A stretch of DNA of 40,135 nucleotides from Candidatus Omnitrophota bacterium (GTDB lineage Bacteria > Omnitrophota > Gorgyraeia > 2-01-FULL-45-10): assembly GCA_028715345.1 (NCBI GenBank), contig JAQUSB010000018.1:1-40135 (forward strand). The letters run 5' to 3'. Below are positions 25,212-34,227 of the stretch, piece by piece (the stretch's first letter is position 1; every line of letters begins with the position of its first letter). The position numbers were made by a program, and so were the translations under genes. Below the pieces are notes generated by a model. That model was given only the letters and a program-made list of their open reading frames with translations. It did not search any database and was not told where the DNA came from.

Positions 25212-25964
25212 ATGGCCATCCAGAAGACCGAAGGAATACTTTTACGGCGTCAGGACCTTCGCGAGACGAGCCTCATCCTTACTTTTTACACCAGGGATTT
25301 CGGTAAAATAAAAGGCATAGTGCGGGGCGTCAGGGGGCCGCGTTCGGCCTGCGGGGGAGCGAATATGGAAATATTCGCGCTCGACGAAATCGTATTTTAC
25401 GAGAGACGCAGGAGCGACATCTTTACCATATCACAGTGCGACCTCATCGATTTCTTCGCGCCCGTCCGAGGATCGCTCGACAAGCTGTCATATGCGTCAT
25501 ATTTTGTCGAGCTGATCGACTCTGTGACGGCGCTGGGCGATAAGAACCCCGAGGCGTTCGATCTTCTTCTTAACAGCCTGAAGCTTCTCTCCGGTGATTG
25601 CAGTACCAAAAGGGTCGCGAGGATATTCGAGATAAAACTGCTGCACCTATTGGGGCTGATGCCGTCACTCGATGAGTGTGCCAGTTGCGGCGGCCCTGTG
25701 GATCCCGCGGCGAAATTCAGCTTGCGCCACGGCGGGCTTATCTGCAGGAAGTGTTTTCAGTCTGACAGGGATGCGCGGCCGATCCTGCAGGGGACGGTCA
25801 ATTTTATCGAACACATACGGCCGCTTCCTTTCGAGCGGGTCGCGAGGGTGAAGGTCGCCTCGGAGGTTGGGCGCGAGCTAGAACGGATGCTCCGGAAATT
25901 TCTCGACTTCCACATCGAGCGCCGGCTTAAGTCGGTCCAGTTCCTCAAAGTCATCGAGAAGTGA
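25212..25964 (+). CDS. recO: DNA repair protein RecO
   Basis: RecO loads RecA onto SSB-coated single strands with RecR and takes part in gap repair. The 250-residue protein has the N-terminal OB fold (KTEGILLRRQDLRETSLILTFYTRDFGKIKGIVRG) and a zinc finger of two CxxC pairs (C156/C159 and C178/C181) in the helical C-terminal part. Length is normal. It lies 17 bases after the DgkA-PAP2 gene and is followed by a long palindrome. Confidence 0.95.
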   Translation: MAIQKTEGILLRRQDLRETSLILTFYTRDFGKIKGIVRGVRGPRSACGGANMEIFALDEIVFYERRRSDIFTISQCDLIDFFAPVRGSLDKLSYASYFVELIDSVTALGDKNPEAFDLLLNSLKLLSGDCSTKRVARIFEIKLLHLLGLMPSLDECASCGGPVDPAAKFSLRHGGLICRKCFQSDRDARPILQGTVNFIEHIRPLPFERVARVKVASEVGRELERMLRKFLDFHIERRLKSVQFLKVIEK

Positions 25965-25965
25965 G

Positions 25966-26157
25966 CGAGGAAAATTTTACGATTACCGCTATAAGGAATT
26001 CCCGCAGGGATTCGTGCTAAGCGGGGCGTAAAATTTCGAGCAGATGCGAGAAATTTTCCCGCAGCGAAATTTTGCATGGTCAAAATTTCGCGTCCCGCGA
26101 AGCACAATCCCGAAAGGGAATTCCTTGTCACGATACGGAAAATTTTTTTCGAGCGAG
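25966..26157. repeat. Long imperfect palindrome between recO and glyS
   Basis: Nearly the whole gap folds into one hairpin about 190 nt long. The best arms are 25993-26018 and 26101-26126, both reading AAGGAATTCCC...GGGATT...GTGCT outward to inward. Inside them GCGGGGCG (26021-26028) faces CGTCCCGC (26091-26098) and ATGC (26044-26047) faces GCAT (26074-26077); outside, AAAATTTT (25971-25978) faces AAAATTTT (26140-26147). AAATTT occurs six times. It has no coding frame of note. It may be a miniature inverted-repeat transposable element or a structured RNA. Confidence 0.65.
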
Positions 26158-26168
26158 CGCATTTTCCC

Positions 26169-26197
26169 TTGATTTGTTCAATGGCTCGTGTTAAGAT
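26169..26197 (+). promoter_or_regulatory. Putative promoter of glyS
   Basis: -35 TTGATT (26169-26174) and -10 TAAGAT (26192-26197), 17 bases apart, just beyond the palindrome. Moderate match to the consensus. Confidence 0.45.
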
Positions 26198-26224
26198 AAC
26201 GGCAATTCGGAGTTATATATATTT

Positions 26225-27547
26225 ATGCAAGAGAAACAGCAGGACACTATGGAAAAGATAGTCTCGCTATGCAAACGGCGAGGCTTCATCTTCCAATCGA
26301 GCGAGATATACGGCGGCCTGGCGAGCACGTGGGACTACGGTTCGCTCGGAGCCGAGCTCAAACGCAACCTCAAGAACGCGTGGTGGACTTCCAACGTCTA
26401 CGAACGCGCCGACATCGAAGGGCTTGACGCCTCTATCCTGATGCGCCCCGAGACGTGGATGGCATCGGGCCACGTTACCAGTTTCGAAGATACGCTGGTC
26501 GACTGCAGATCCTGCAAGAAACGCTTTAAGGTCGAGCACGTTACGGGTAAGAAATGCCCGGAATGCGGCGGTGAATTGACGGACGCTCGCCAGTTCAACC
26601 TCATGCTGAAGACACACCTCGGTCCGGTCGAGGATACCGGCAGCCTCACATATTTGCGCCCCGAGACCGCGCAGGGTATATTCGTGAATTTCCAGAACGT
26701 GCTCACTTCCATGCGCCGCAGGCTTCCTTTCGGCATTGCCCAGATAGGCAAATCCTTCCGCAACGAAGTCACCACGGGCAATCTCACTTTCCGCTCGCGT
26801 GAATTCGAACAGATGGAGATAGAATTTTTCGTTAAACCCGGCACGGATGAAGAATGGTACGAAAAGTGGGTGAACGAAAGATTCGAATGGTACATTAAGC
26901 TGGGTATAAAGAAAGAGAACCTGCGCAAACGCCGGCATGAAAAGTCGGAGCTTGCCCATTACGCAAAAGCCTGCACGGATATCGAGTACAAATTCCCGTT
27001 CGGATGGTCGGAATTAGAAGGCATAGCCAATAGAACGGATTTCGATTTAAAACAGCATATACGTTTAAGCGGTAAAGACCTCCAGTATTTCGACGACGAA
27101 ACAAAAGAAAAATACATACCTTATGTTATCGAGCCTTCGGGCGGCGTCGATCGCTCGATCCTGGCGTTCCTTACGGATTCATATAAAGAGGAAGAGGTGA
27201 AAGGCGAGAAGCGCGTTTCTCTGGCCATACACAAGAAACTCGCCCCTATAAAAGTCGCGATATTGCCGCTTCTGCGCAATAGGCCCGACATAGTGGCGCT
27301 TGCCAAAACGATCCTTAACGATCTTAAGGGATGCCCCGCGCTGGGCGGGAAAGTCATGTACGACGACACGGCCGGTATCGGGAGATTGTACAGGAGGCAG
27401 GACGAAATAGGTACGCCGTTCTGCATAACTGTCGACGTTGACAGCCTGAGCGATAAAAAGGTGACGGTTCGCGACAGGGATTCGATGAAACAGGACCGCG
27501 TCGCGGTGGAAAAAGTTAAAGAATATTTAGAAGAGAAGTTTAACTGA
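26225..27547 (+). CDS. glyS: Glycyl-tRNA synthetase (single-chain alpha2 type)
   Basis: Charges tRNA-Gly. The 440-residue protein is the single-chain class II form, not the GlyQ/GlyS heterotetramer. It opens VSLCKRRGFIFQSSEIYGGL, has a zinc-like CxxC pair set (CRSCKKRF; CPECGG), motif 2 region RPETAQGIFVNF and FRNEVTTGNLTFRSREFEQME, then the anticodon-binding C-terminus. The ATG at 26225 has CGGAG 13 bases upstream; an ATG at 26249 with GCAGGA five bases upstream is an equal candidate and would remove eight residues. Confidence 0.95.
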   Translation: MQEKQQDTMEKIVSLCKRRGFIFQSSEIYGGLASTWDYGSLGAELKRNLKNAWWTSNVYERADIEGLDASILMRPETWMASGHVTSFEDTLVDCRSCKKRFKVEHVTGKKCPECGGELTDARQFNLMLKTHLGPVEDTGSLTYLRPETAQGIFVNFQNVLTSMRRRLPFGIAQIGKSFRNEVTTGNLTFRSREFEQMEIEFFVKPGTDEEWYEKWVNERFEWYIKLGIKKENLRKRRHEKSELAHYAKACTDIEYKFPFGWSELEGIANRTDFDLKQHIRLSGKDLQYFDDETKEKYIPYVIEPSGGVDRSILAFLTDSYKEEEVKGEKRVSLAIHKKLAPIKVAILPLLRNRPDIVALAKTILNDLKGCPALGGKVMYDDTAGIGRLYRRQDEIGTPFCITVDVDSLSDKKVTVRDRDSMKQDRVAVEKVKEYLEEKFN

Positions 27548-27594
27548 AGCGAAGAGTTCTCTTTGTTTCACAATTTGAAAGGAGCGTAGTAGAA

Positions 27595-30342
27595 ATGGGC
27601 AGCAAGAGCAAAAAATACGTCTACTTCTTTGGCGGCGGTAAAGCGGACGGTAATGAGTCTATGAAAAATCTCCTGGGCGGCAAAGGAGCTAATCTGGCCG
27701 AAATGGCGGGCCATCCTAAATTAAGGCTTCCGGTCCCTCCCGGATTCACTATAACGACCGAAGTCTGCAACTACTATTACGAGAACGGGAAAAAATATCC
27801 CAAAGAACTTAAAGACCAGATGAGCGCCGCGATGTCCAAAGTCGAAAAGATAATGGGCAAGAAATTCGGCGATCCTGCGAACCCGCTTTTAGTTTCTGTC
27901 CGCTCCGGCGCGCGCAAATCAATGCCCGGGATGATGGAGACGGTCCTTAACGTAGGGCTTACCGAAAAGACTATCGCCGGCCTCGTGAAGCATACCGGCA
28001 ACGAGCGCTTTGCCTATGACGCTTACCGCAGGCTTATAATGATGTATTCCGACGTAGTTATGGAAAAGGCAGCCGGTATCGAACCTAAAGGCAAAGGTAT
28101 CCGCAAGATACTCGACGAAAAACTCGAAGACGTGAAACATTCCAAGGGCTATAAACTGGACACGGATCTTACCGCGAAGGACCTGAAAGACCTTGTGGTG
28201 GAATTCAAGAAGACCGTAAAAGAAGTCCTCGGCACACCGTTCCCGGACAGCGCCGAAGAGCAGCTGATGGGCGGGGTAGGCGCAGTATTTGCCAGTTGGA
28301 ACGGCAAGAGGGCCGTCGAATACAGGCGTATCGAGAAGATACCGGACGAGTGGGGCACGGCCGTCACTGTCCAGACGATGGTATTCGGCAATATGGGCGA
28401 TGACTGCGCGACAGGCGTTGCCTTCAGCCGTAATCCCGGCAATGGCGAGAACCAGTTCTACGGTGAATATTTAGTGAACGCACAGGGCGAAGACGTAGTC
28501 GCAGGTATCAGGACTCCCGGCCCGATCAATGATTATTCTAAGAACGACCAGAGTAAGAACCTGCCGACGCTCTCGAAGATCATGCCGGCTATTTACAAAG
28601 AGCTCGACAGCATAAAGACCCGCCTCGAGGCCCACTACAGGGATATGCAGGACATAGAATTCACCATCGAGAAGGGCAAGCTCTTCATGCTCCAGTGCCG
28701 CATCGGAAAACGTAACGGCGTAGCGGCTGTCCGCATGGCGGTCGATATGTATAAAGATAAATTCATCACGGCGGAAACCGCGATCATGCGCGTTGCGCCG
28801 AATCAGCTCGTTGAGCTCCTGCTTCCTATGATAGACCCGAAAGCCGAGCTGGCGACGCATCCTATAGCAAAAGGTTTACCGGCAGGCCCGGGCGGCGCTA
28901 TAGGGCGTGTGGTATTTACGTCGAAAGACGCTGTCGAATGGGCGTCGAGAGGCGAGAAGGTAATATTGGTCCGCGAGGAGACCTCGCCCGAAGACGTCGA
29001 CGGTATGCATAAAGCGCAGGCCATATTGACGAGCAAGGGCGGCATGACATCGCACGCCGCGCTCGTTGCCCGCGGATGGGGCAAATGCTGTATAGTCGGC
29101 TGCGCGGATGTGGAAGTCGGCGAAGACGGGAGATCTTTCGAGACGAAAAAAGGCGTTACGGTAAAAGAAGGCGACTGGATAAGCCTGAACGGTACGAAGG
29201 GGCTTGTATTCCAGGGGAAGCTCCCGCTCGTCGATGTAGACGTCGAGCACAATAAGTCATACACGGAACTTATGAAGCTGGTCGACAAAGCCCGTACGCT
29301 TAAAGTGAGGACGAACGCCGATACGCCCAAAGACGCGGCACAGGCGATAAAGTTCGGAGCCGAAGGCATCGGGCTATTCCGTACCGAGCATATGTTCTAC
29401 GGTGAAGGCAGCGATAAGCCGCTCTTCCTTTTGCGCAAAATGATAATGTCGAAGAGCCTCGAAGAAAGGCGTAAAGCGCTCGACGAGCTATTCCCATACG
29501 TGAAGAGTGATATGAAGGCAACCGTCGAAGCGATGAAAGGTTATCCTGTCACGATAAGGCTTCTCGACCCGCCTTTACATGAATTTGTGCCGCAAAGCGA
29601 GGATAAGCTTGAGGCGCTCGCCAAAGAACTGGGCGTAGATATGAACGAGCTTAACAAGCGCGCCGAAAGTTTACGCGAGAACAACCCGATGTTAGGGCAT
29701 AGAGGTGTGCGCTTGGGCGTCACATATCCCGAGATCGCCGAAATGCAAGTCCGCGCTATCCTTGAATCTGCCGCGGAGCTTATTAAGGAAGGTAAGAAAG
29801 CCGTTCCCGAGATAATGATCCCGGTCACGTGCGCGAAGGCCGAGCTTGACCACCAGAAGGCGATAGTAGAGAAGGTGGATAAAGAGGTCCGCGCCAAATT
29901 CGGCTTAAAGAAACTGCCGTATATGTTCGGCACGATGATAGAGATACCGCGCGCCGCGCTCCAGGCCGCCAAGATGGCCGAGACGGCGGAATTCTTCTCG
30001 TTCGGTACGAACGATCTTACCCAGATGAGTTTTGGGTTCAGTCGTGACGATATCGGCAGCTTTTTACCCGATTATATAAGCGCGAAGATATTGCCCGCCG
30101 ATCCGTTCCAGACGATAGACCAGGACGGTGTCGGGGAACTTATGAGATACGGTATCGAACAGGGCCGTTCGACCCGCAAAGACCTGAAGGTCGGCATATG
30201 CGGCGAACACGGCGGCGATCCTGATTCGGTCAAATTCTGCCATCGCGTGGGAATGAATTACGTTAGCTGTTCGCCGTTCCGTGTGCCGATAGCACGTCTC
30301 GCGGCGGCGCAGGCGGCGGTGGAGAGCAAAAAGAAAAAATAG
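27595..30342 (+). CDS. ppdK: Pyruvate, phosphate dikinase
   Basis: Interconverts pyruvate, ATP and phosphate with PEP, AMP and pyrophosphate; depending on direction it serves gluconeogenesis or a pyrophosphate-saving glycolysis. The 915-residue protein has the N-terminal ATP-grasp domain (FGGGKADGNESMKNLLGGKG), the swivelling domain with the phospho-histidine H487 in GGMTSHAA, and the C-terminal PEP barrel with C869 in GICGEHGG. It is slightly longer than the classic 874-residue enzyme. AAAGGAG precedes the ATG. It is followed 17 bases later by a sigma factor gene. Confidence 0.97.
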   Translation: MGSKSKKYVYFFGGGKADGNESMKNLLGGKGANLAEMAGHPKLRLPVPPGFTITTEVCNYYYENGKKYPKELKDQMSAAMSKVEKIMGKKFGDPANPLLVSVRSGARKSMPGMMETVLNVGLTEKTIAGLVKHTGNERFAYDAYRRLIMMYSDVVMEKAAGIEPKGKGIRKILDEKLEDVKHSKGYKLDTDLTAKDLKDLVVEFKKTVKEVLGTPFPDSAEEQLMGGVGAVFASWNGKRAVEYRRIEKIPDEWGTAVTVQTMVFGNMGDDCATGVAFSRNPGNGENQFYGEYLVNAQGEDVVAGIRTPGPINDYSKNDQSKNLPTLSKIMPAIYKELDSIKTRLEAHYRDMQDIEFTIEKGKLFMLQCRIGKRNGVAAVRMAVDMYKDKFITAETAIMRVAPNQLVELLLPMIDPKAELATHPIAKGLPAGPGGAIGRVVFTSKDAVEWASRGEKVILVREETSPEDVDGMHKAQAILTSKGGMTSHAALVARGWGKCCIVGCADVEVGEDGRSFETKKGVTVKEGDWISLNGTKGLVFQGKLPLVDVDVEHNKSYTELMKLVDKARTLKVRTNADTPKDAAQAIKFGAEGIGLFRTEHMFYGEGSDKPLFLLRKMIMSKSLEERRKALDELFPYVKSDMKATVEAMKGYPVTIRLLDPPLHEFVPQSEDKLEALAKELGVDMNELNKRAESLRENNPMLGHRGVRLGVTYPEIAEMQVRAILESAAELIKEGKKAVPEIMIPVTCAKAELDHQKAIVEKVDKEVRAKFGLKKLPYMFGTMIEIPRAALQAAKMAETAEFFSFGTNDLTQMSFGFSRDDIGSFLPDYISAKILPADPFQTIDQDGVGELMRYGIEQGRSTRKDLKVGICGEHGGDPDSVKFCHRVGMNYVSCSPFRVPIARLAAAQAAVESKKKK

Positions 30343-30359
30343 AAAGATAACCGAAAAAT

Positions 30360-31187
30360 ATGGACGCGATCAGGTTATATCTGAAAGATATAAAGAAGCT
30401 TCCTCTTCTGACCCCCGAGGAGGAGATATCTCTCGCCAATAAGATAAAGCGCGGGGACAAGGCCGCACGGGCGAAGATGATCCAATCCAACCTCAGGCTC
30501 GTTATAAATATAGCGAAAAAATATTCACACCTCGGCGTCTCGATGCTCGACCTTATAGAGGAAGGCAATATGGGGCTGATGAAGGCGGTCGAGAAGTTCA
30601 ACCCCAAAAAAGGTTACAGGTTCTCGACGTACGCGGCCTGGTGGATCAGGCAATATATATCCAGAGCTATCGCAAACCAGGGCAAGACGGTGAGGATGCC
30701 CGTTTATATTATCGAGCTACTCATGCGTTTCAAGAAAGTGCAGGAACATCTCACCAATTCCATGAAGCGCAAACCGCGCCTCAATGAAATAGCCAAGAGG
30801 ATGGGCCTTCCTATGAAGAGGGCCAAGGAGCTGCACAAAATGGTATCGGGCACGTCCAGCCTGAACGCACCCGTCGGAGACGAGGGCTCTACGGAATTCC
30901 TCGATCTCATAGAGGACGAGAATATCGTATCGGCCGTAGATGAGTTGTCGAACTTCCTTACGCAGGAAAGGATAAACCTGCTCCTCGGGAAAATGTCGAA
31001 AAGGGAACAGAAGATCTTAAGCCTGCGATTCGGTTTAAAAGACGGGGTTTCGCATACTCTCAGGGACACTGCCAAGCATTTCGGCATTACAAGAGAGAGG
31101 GTCAGGCAGATCGAGTCTGTGGCAATGCGCAAGATGCGCGAAATGATGATACTGCAGGAAAAAGAAACAGGTTTACGATATAGATAA
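30360..31187 (+). CDS. Sigma-70 family RNA polymerase sigma factor (RpoD/RpoS-like, no region 1.1)
   Basis: A 275-residue promoter-recognition factor. Region 1.2 ([28 protein letters not shown]) starts almost at residue 1. Region 2 contains [28 protein letters not shown] and [13 protein letters not shown] for -10 recognition and melting. Region 3 follows, and region 4.2 ends in [20 protein letters not shown] for the -35 box. With no acidic region 1.1 it looks like a group 2 or short primary factor. The many TTGACA/TATAAT-like promoters here fit its type. No strong ribosome site is visible. Confidence 0.92.
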   Translation: MDAIRLYLKDIKKLPLLTPEEEISLANKIKRGDKAARAKMIQSNLRLVINIAKKYSHLGVSMLDLIEEGNMGLMKAVEKFNPKKGYRFSTYAAWWIRQYISRAIANQGKTVRMPVYIIELLMRFKKVQEHLTNSMKRKPRLNEIAKRMGLPMKRAKELHKMVSGTSSLNAPVGDEGSTEFLDLIEDENIVSAVDELSNFLTQERINLLLGKMSKREQKILSLRFGLKDGVSHTLRDTAKHFGITRERVRQIESVAMRKMREMMILQEKETGLRYR

Positions 31188-31202
31188 AAAAAGAGGGCTA
31201 TA

Positions 31203-31727
31203 ATGGCAGACCTTAAATCGGCTATCCGCAACATACCTGATTTTCCTAAAGAAGGGATAATATTCAAAGACATCACCACTCTGCTCAAAGATAAAGAAAA
31301 ATTCAGACAGGCCGTAGACCTTTTTGCCGAAAAGTTCAAAGGCAAAAAGATAGACGTCATCGTCAGTGTCGAGGCAAGAGGCTTCATATTCGGCGCCGCG
31401 CTCGCTTATAAAATAGGCTCTGCGCTCGCCCCCGTCAGGAAAAAGGGCAAACTTCCTTTTAAAACATATTCGGCTACCTACGAACTGGAATACGGCAAAG
31501 ACACTCTCGAGATACACCAGGACGCGCTTAAAAAAGGCGATAATGTCCTCATAGTCGATGACCTTTTGGCGACAGGGGGGACGTGCAAAGCCGTTACCGA
31601 GCTTATCGAAAAGATGGGCGGGAAAATAGTGGGCCTGGCCTTCCTGATAGAACTTCTTCCTTTAAAAGGAAGGGAAAAGTTCAAAGGCTATGATGTTGTA
31701 TCGCTTATCCAGGACGAATATTGTTAG
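31203..31727 (+). CDS. apt: Adenine phosphoribosyltransferase
   Basis: Salvages adenine with PRPP to AMP. The 174-residue protein begins [25 protein letters not shown], has the base-site segment [18 protein letters not shown] and the PRPP loop [13 protein letters not shown]. Length and all motifs are standard. AGAGGG precedes the ATG. It lies 15 bases after the sigma factor gene and ends before a fresh promoter. Confidence 0.96.
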   Translation: MADLKSAIRNIPDFPKEGIIFKDITTLLKDKEKFRQAVDLFAEKFKGKKIDVIVSVEARGFIFGAALAYKIGSALAPVRKKGKLPFKTYSATYELEYGKDTLEIHQDALKKGDNVLIVDDLLATGGTCKAVTELIEKMGGKIVGLAFLIELLPLKGREKFKGYDVVSLIQDEYC

Positions 31728-31737
31728 CGCGTTCGAT

Positions 31738-31766
31738 TTGACTTCATTAGAATTTTCGGGTATACT
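31738..31766 (+). promoter_or_regulatory. Promoter of the FadL-like gene
   Basis: -35 TTGACT (31738-31743) and -10 TATACT (31761-31766), 17-base spacer; expected start near 31773, leader of about 48 nt. Confidence 0.72.
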
Positions 31767-31820
31767 TATGCAAAACTAACGTTAAATAGCATCCGCTATT
31801 TAAAGAAAGGATAGCAAGCG

Positions 31821-33068
31821 ATGAACATGTTCAAGATGCAAAAAAGTTTTATCGCCATCATCATATTATTCGCAGCTTGCCTGATACTGAATGAAAATGC
31901 TTACGCCGTGAACGGGACGCGCGAACTCGGCTTCAGCGCGAGAGACTCGGCCATGGCCGGCGCTACCACAGCTTCGCCGGAAGACACTTCCTGCCTTGTT
32001 AAAAACCCTGCCAGCCTTGTATGGATCGGGAACAGGATCGATCTGAATTACCAGAATATTTTGCCGCATGATGTAACTATGCATACCGAAGGCGCTATCT
32101 CCAACGCAGGGTTGCGGCAGAAGAGCAATATAGATTATCTTCCGGGAGGCAATGCCGGCATAAGCTATCGCATACCGGGAACGGATAAATATCCGATATC
32201 TGTAGGTTTCGGGGTTTTCACTATGGCAGGCCTGGCGGACAATTTCCCTTCATCGCGAATATTGTCCGCTCTTACGGGTGATTATGACAAAATGATGGAC
32301 TTGAGGAGTATGCGTTTTGCGCCCGGTATAGCTGTGGCGTTTAACGATAAGCTGTCGTTTGGCGCTACCGGAAACCTGGCGATACAGGCATTGAGGAGCA
32401 ATCTGGCGACATCTACATTAGTCGGAGGGAGGTATCCGGAAACCGCAGGAGGAGGGAAGTGGGACTTTACGCCGGGAGGCGGTTTTACCCTGGGGCTTCT
32501 TTATAAATTCCATGAGATGCTGAACGTGGGATTTACCTATGAAAGCCATCAATGGATGGGATACCACGATAGATATAAGGATGCCCTGCATTATATCGAT
32601 GAACCTCCTGTAATAAGCTTAGGATTAGCGTTTAAGCCCATTAAAGATCTGGAGATCACCTACGATACGCGCTACATTAACTGGACCGACGTGAAGATCG
32701 CAAAGGCCGGCCCGGCTAACGGCGGCTTCGGATGGGGCGACCAGTGGGTATTCGCGGTAGGCGGTGAATATACATATAAAGAGAAGCTCAAGTTCCGGAT
32801 GGGGTATAATTACGGCAAAGCGCCCCTCCAATCACACGTTGCTTTCGCGAACGCGCTTTTGCCCGCCGCTACCATGGAACATCACTTCACCACAGGTATT
32901 TCGTATGCTTTCACAAAAAGATTGTCGGCTGACCTGACATGGGAGCATCATTTTATGGGCGTAAAAGCCGATAACGGCTGCGGAGATGGGTATAGCGTCA
33001 ACGGCGCAGGGACTAAGATCACCGCTGCCGCAGAGATAATAAGTATCGGGCTTGGGTATAAATTTTAA
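31821..33068 (+). CDS. FadL/OmpP1/TodX-family outer membrane channel
   Basis: A 415-residue outer membrane protein. A signal peptide (about residues 1-29, ending NAYA) precedes the FadL-type N-terminal hatch: GTRELGFSARDSAMAGATTASPEDTSCLVKNPASL, whose AMAGA...NPASL wording is characteristic. The rest alternates polar and aromatic residues as in a beta-barrel and ends in Phe (IGLGYKF), the usual signal for barrel insertion. FadL relatives carry long-chain fatty acids or other hydrophobic compounds; the substrate here is unknown. AAGGA lies nine bases before the ATG. It has its own promoter and terminator. Confidence 0.88.
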   Translation: MNMFKMQKSFIAIIILFAACLILNENAYAVNGTRELGFSARDSAMAGATTASPEDTSCLVKNPASLVWIGNRIDLNYQNILPHDVTMHTEGAISNAGLRQKSNIDYLPGGNAGISYRIPGTDKYPISVGFGVFTMAGLADNFPSSRILSALTGDYDKMMDLRSMRFAPGIAVAFNDKLSFGATGNLAIQALRSNLATSTLVGGRYPETAGGGKWDFTPGGGFTLGLLYKFHEMLNVGFTYESHQWMGYHDRYKDALHYIDEPPVISLGLAFKPIKDLEITYDTRYINWTDVKIAKAGPANGGFGWGDQWVFAVGGEYTYKEKLKFRMGYNYGKAPLQSHVAFANALLPAATMEHHFTTGISYAFTKRLSADLTWEHHFMGVKADNGCGDGYSVNGAGTKITAAAEIISIGLGYKF

Positions 33069-33102
33069 ATAGTACATAAATTGGGTATAAAAAACGATGC
33101 GT

Positions 33103-33136
33103 AGTAGGGCAGGTGTAAGCCTGCCCTACTTTTTTT
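33103..33136 (+). terminator. Rho-independent terminator after the FadL-like gene
   Basis: An 11-bp perfect stem AGTAGGGCAGG / CCTGCCCTACT with loop TGTAAG, followed by a T run to 33136. Confidence 0.95.
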
Positions 33137-33141
33137 CTTCC

Positions 33142-33170
33142 TTTACAGCGCTATGAAAAGTTGCTATAAT
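33142..33170 (+). promoter_or_regulatory. Promoter of tRNA-Arg
   Basis: -35 TTTACA (33142-33147) and consensus -10 TATAAT (33165-33170), 17-base spacer. The predicted start near 33177 is about 26 bases before the tRNA. It may also serve the PHP gene downstream. Confidence 0.8.
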
Positions 33171-33202
33171 CACCTTCGTTTTAGCGCGTTATATGTTGAG
33201 CT

Positions 33203-33279
33203 GCCCCTGTAGCTCAGATGGATAGAGCACAGGTTTCCTAAACCTGGTGTCGCCTGTTCGACTCAGGCCAGGGGCGCCA
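33203..33279 (+). tRNA. tRNA-Arg (anticodon CCT)
   Basis: A full cloverleaf. The acceptor GCCCCTG pairs with CAGGGGC, the D stem is GCTC/GAGC, the anticodon stem CAGGT/ACCTG encloses loop TTCCTAA with anticodon CCT (33237-33239), and the T arm GCCTG-TTCGACT-CAGGC is intact. The discriminator is G and CCA is encoded (33277-33279). It reads the AGG codon, which is used often in the genes of this window. Confidence 0.96.
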
Positions 33280-33321
33280 TGAATTTATTCAAGGGAAGCA
33301 TTTTACGAAAAGGCAAATATA

Positions 33322-33975
33322 ATGATCGACCTGCACACACACACTTTATTTTCCGATGGCGAACTTTTGCCCAGCGAGCTTGTAAGGCGCGCCGAGGTCA
33401 AGGGTTATAAAGTCATAGCGCTTACCGACCACGTCGATGCCTCCAATATAGACTTTGTCCTGCCGCGCATAATAAAAGTCTGCAAAGTCCTGAACAAATT
33501 CTGGAATATCCGCGCGATCCCCGGCGTCGAGATCACTCACGTGCCTGTCCAGGAGATAAAAGGCCTCGTGAAATTTGCCAGGAAAAAAGGCGCGAAGATC
33601 GTGGTGGTGCACGGAGAGACCGTAGCGGAGCCTGTGATCCCCGGGACCAATAGGGCTGCCATAGAGGCAGGCTGCGACATATTGGCGCACCCCGGCCTTA
33701 TCACTGAAAAAGATGCCGAACTTGCCAGGAGGCGCGGAGTTTATCTGGAGATAACCACGCGCAAGAATCATTGCCGCACGAATAAGAGATTGTTTAAAAT
33801 AGCTAAAAAGACAGGCGCAAAACTTGTTGTTAACAATGATACTCATAGCGAAATGAGCCTCAAGACCAAAGCTCAGACTATCAGTATTTTACGCGCTATC
33901 GGAATGACGCAACTCGATATATATCAAACATTTAAGAATTCGGAAGAGATCGTTAGGAATAAAAAGCTGAATTAG
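33322..33975 (+). CDS. PHP-domain phosphoesterase-like protein
   Basis: A 217-residue single PHP domain, the metal-dependent phosphoesterase fold seen in histidinol phosphatases and in DnaE. Metal ligands are visible in DLHTHT (H5, H7), LTDHVD, GVEITH, the His of VVHGE, ILAHPG and NNDTHS. The exact substrate cannot be read: nucleotide or sugar phosphates are possible. It follows tRNA-Arg by 42 bases and may share its transcript. A new promoter begins three bases after its stop. Confidence 0.88.
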   Translation: MIDLHTHTLFSDGELLPSELVRRAEVKGYKVIALTDHVDASNIDFVLPRIIKVCKVLNKFWNIRAIPGVEITHVPVQEIKGLVKFARKKGAKIVVVHGETVAEPVIPGTNRAAIEAGCDILAHPGLITEKDAELARRRGVYLEITTRKNHCRTNKRLFKIAKKTGAKLVVNNDTHSEMSLKTKAQTISILRAIGMTQLDIYQTFKNSEEIVRNKKLN

Positions 33976-33977
33976 CC

Positions 33978-34005
33978 TTGACAATTTTTCGCCCTATGAT
34001 ATACT
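33978..34005 (+). promoter_or_regulatory. Promoter of the porin gene
   Basis: -35 TTGACA (33978-33983) and -10 TATACT (34000-34005), 16-base spacer. The expected start near 34012 leaves a 216-nt untranslated leader. Confidence 0.78.
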
Positions 34006-34011
34006 TATGTT

Positions 34012-34227
34012 AATGTAAAAAGTTAGATCGCCTATAACACCATAGATAGCTTGAATCTTGGCGAAGGGGGAGGTGGTGAACTAAATAGCCCAGAGTTATC
34101 AAGACGTGGTGATATAGATATAGTAATGATAATAATATAGATGGGCCGGAAAACTTGACTTCCAACTTTGTTGAAAAGGCCAAACTTTGAAATATATCGA
34201 TTATAAAAAATTCCTTAAGGAGGAATC
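34012..34227 (+). promoter_or_regulatory. Structured 216-nt leader of the porin gene
   Basis: TCGCC (34028-34032) pairs with GGCGA (34060-34064). Inside its loop, CACCA (34038-34042) can pair with TGGTG at 34074-34078 (a pseudoknot) or at 34107-34111. AACT/AGTT (34079-34097) and a three-way shape at 34144-34181 follow: GGCC, GGAA/TTCC, AAC/GTT, GGCC. Finally ATTCC (34210-34214) pairs with GGAAT (34222-34226) across the ribosome site AAGGAGG. This could be a riboswitch or small-RNA target; I recognise no class. Confidence 0.5.

Noticed and set aside
25966-26157. Palindrome after recO as a plain transcription terminator
   Set aside because: The arms are far longer than needed, the fold is interrupted, and there is no terminal T run following a GC-rich stem.
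34141-34158. Five-codon upstream ORF (ATG to TGA) in the porin leader
   Set aside because: No ribosome site before it and it falls in a region that pairs well as RNA; chance ORFs of this size are common.
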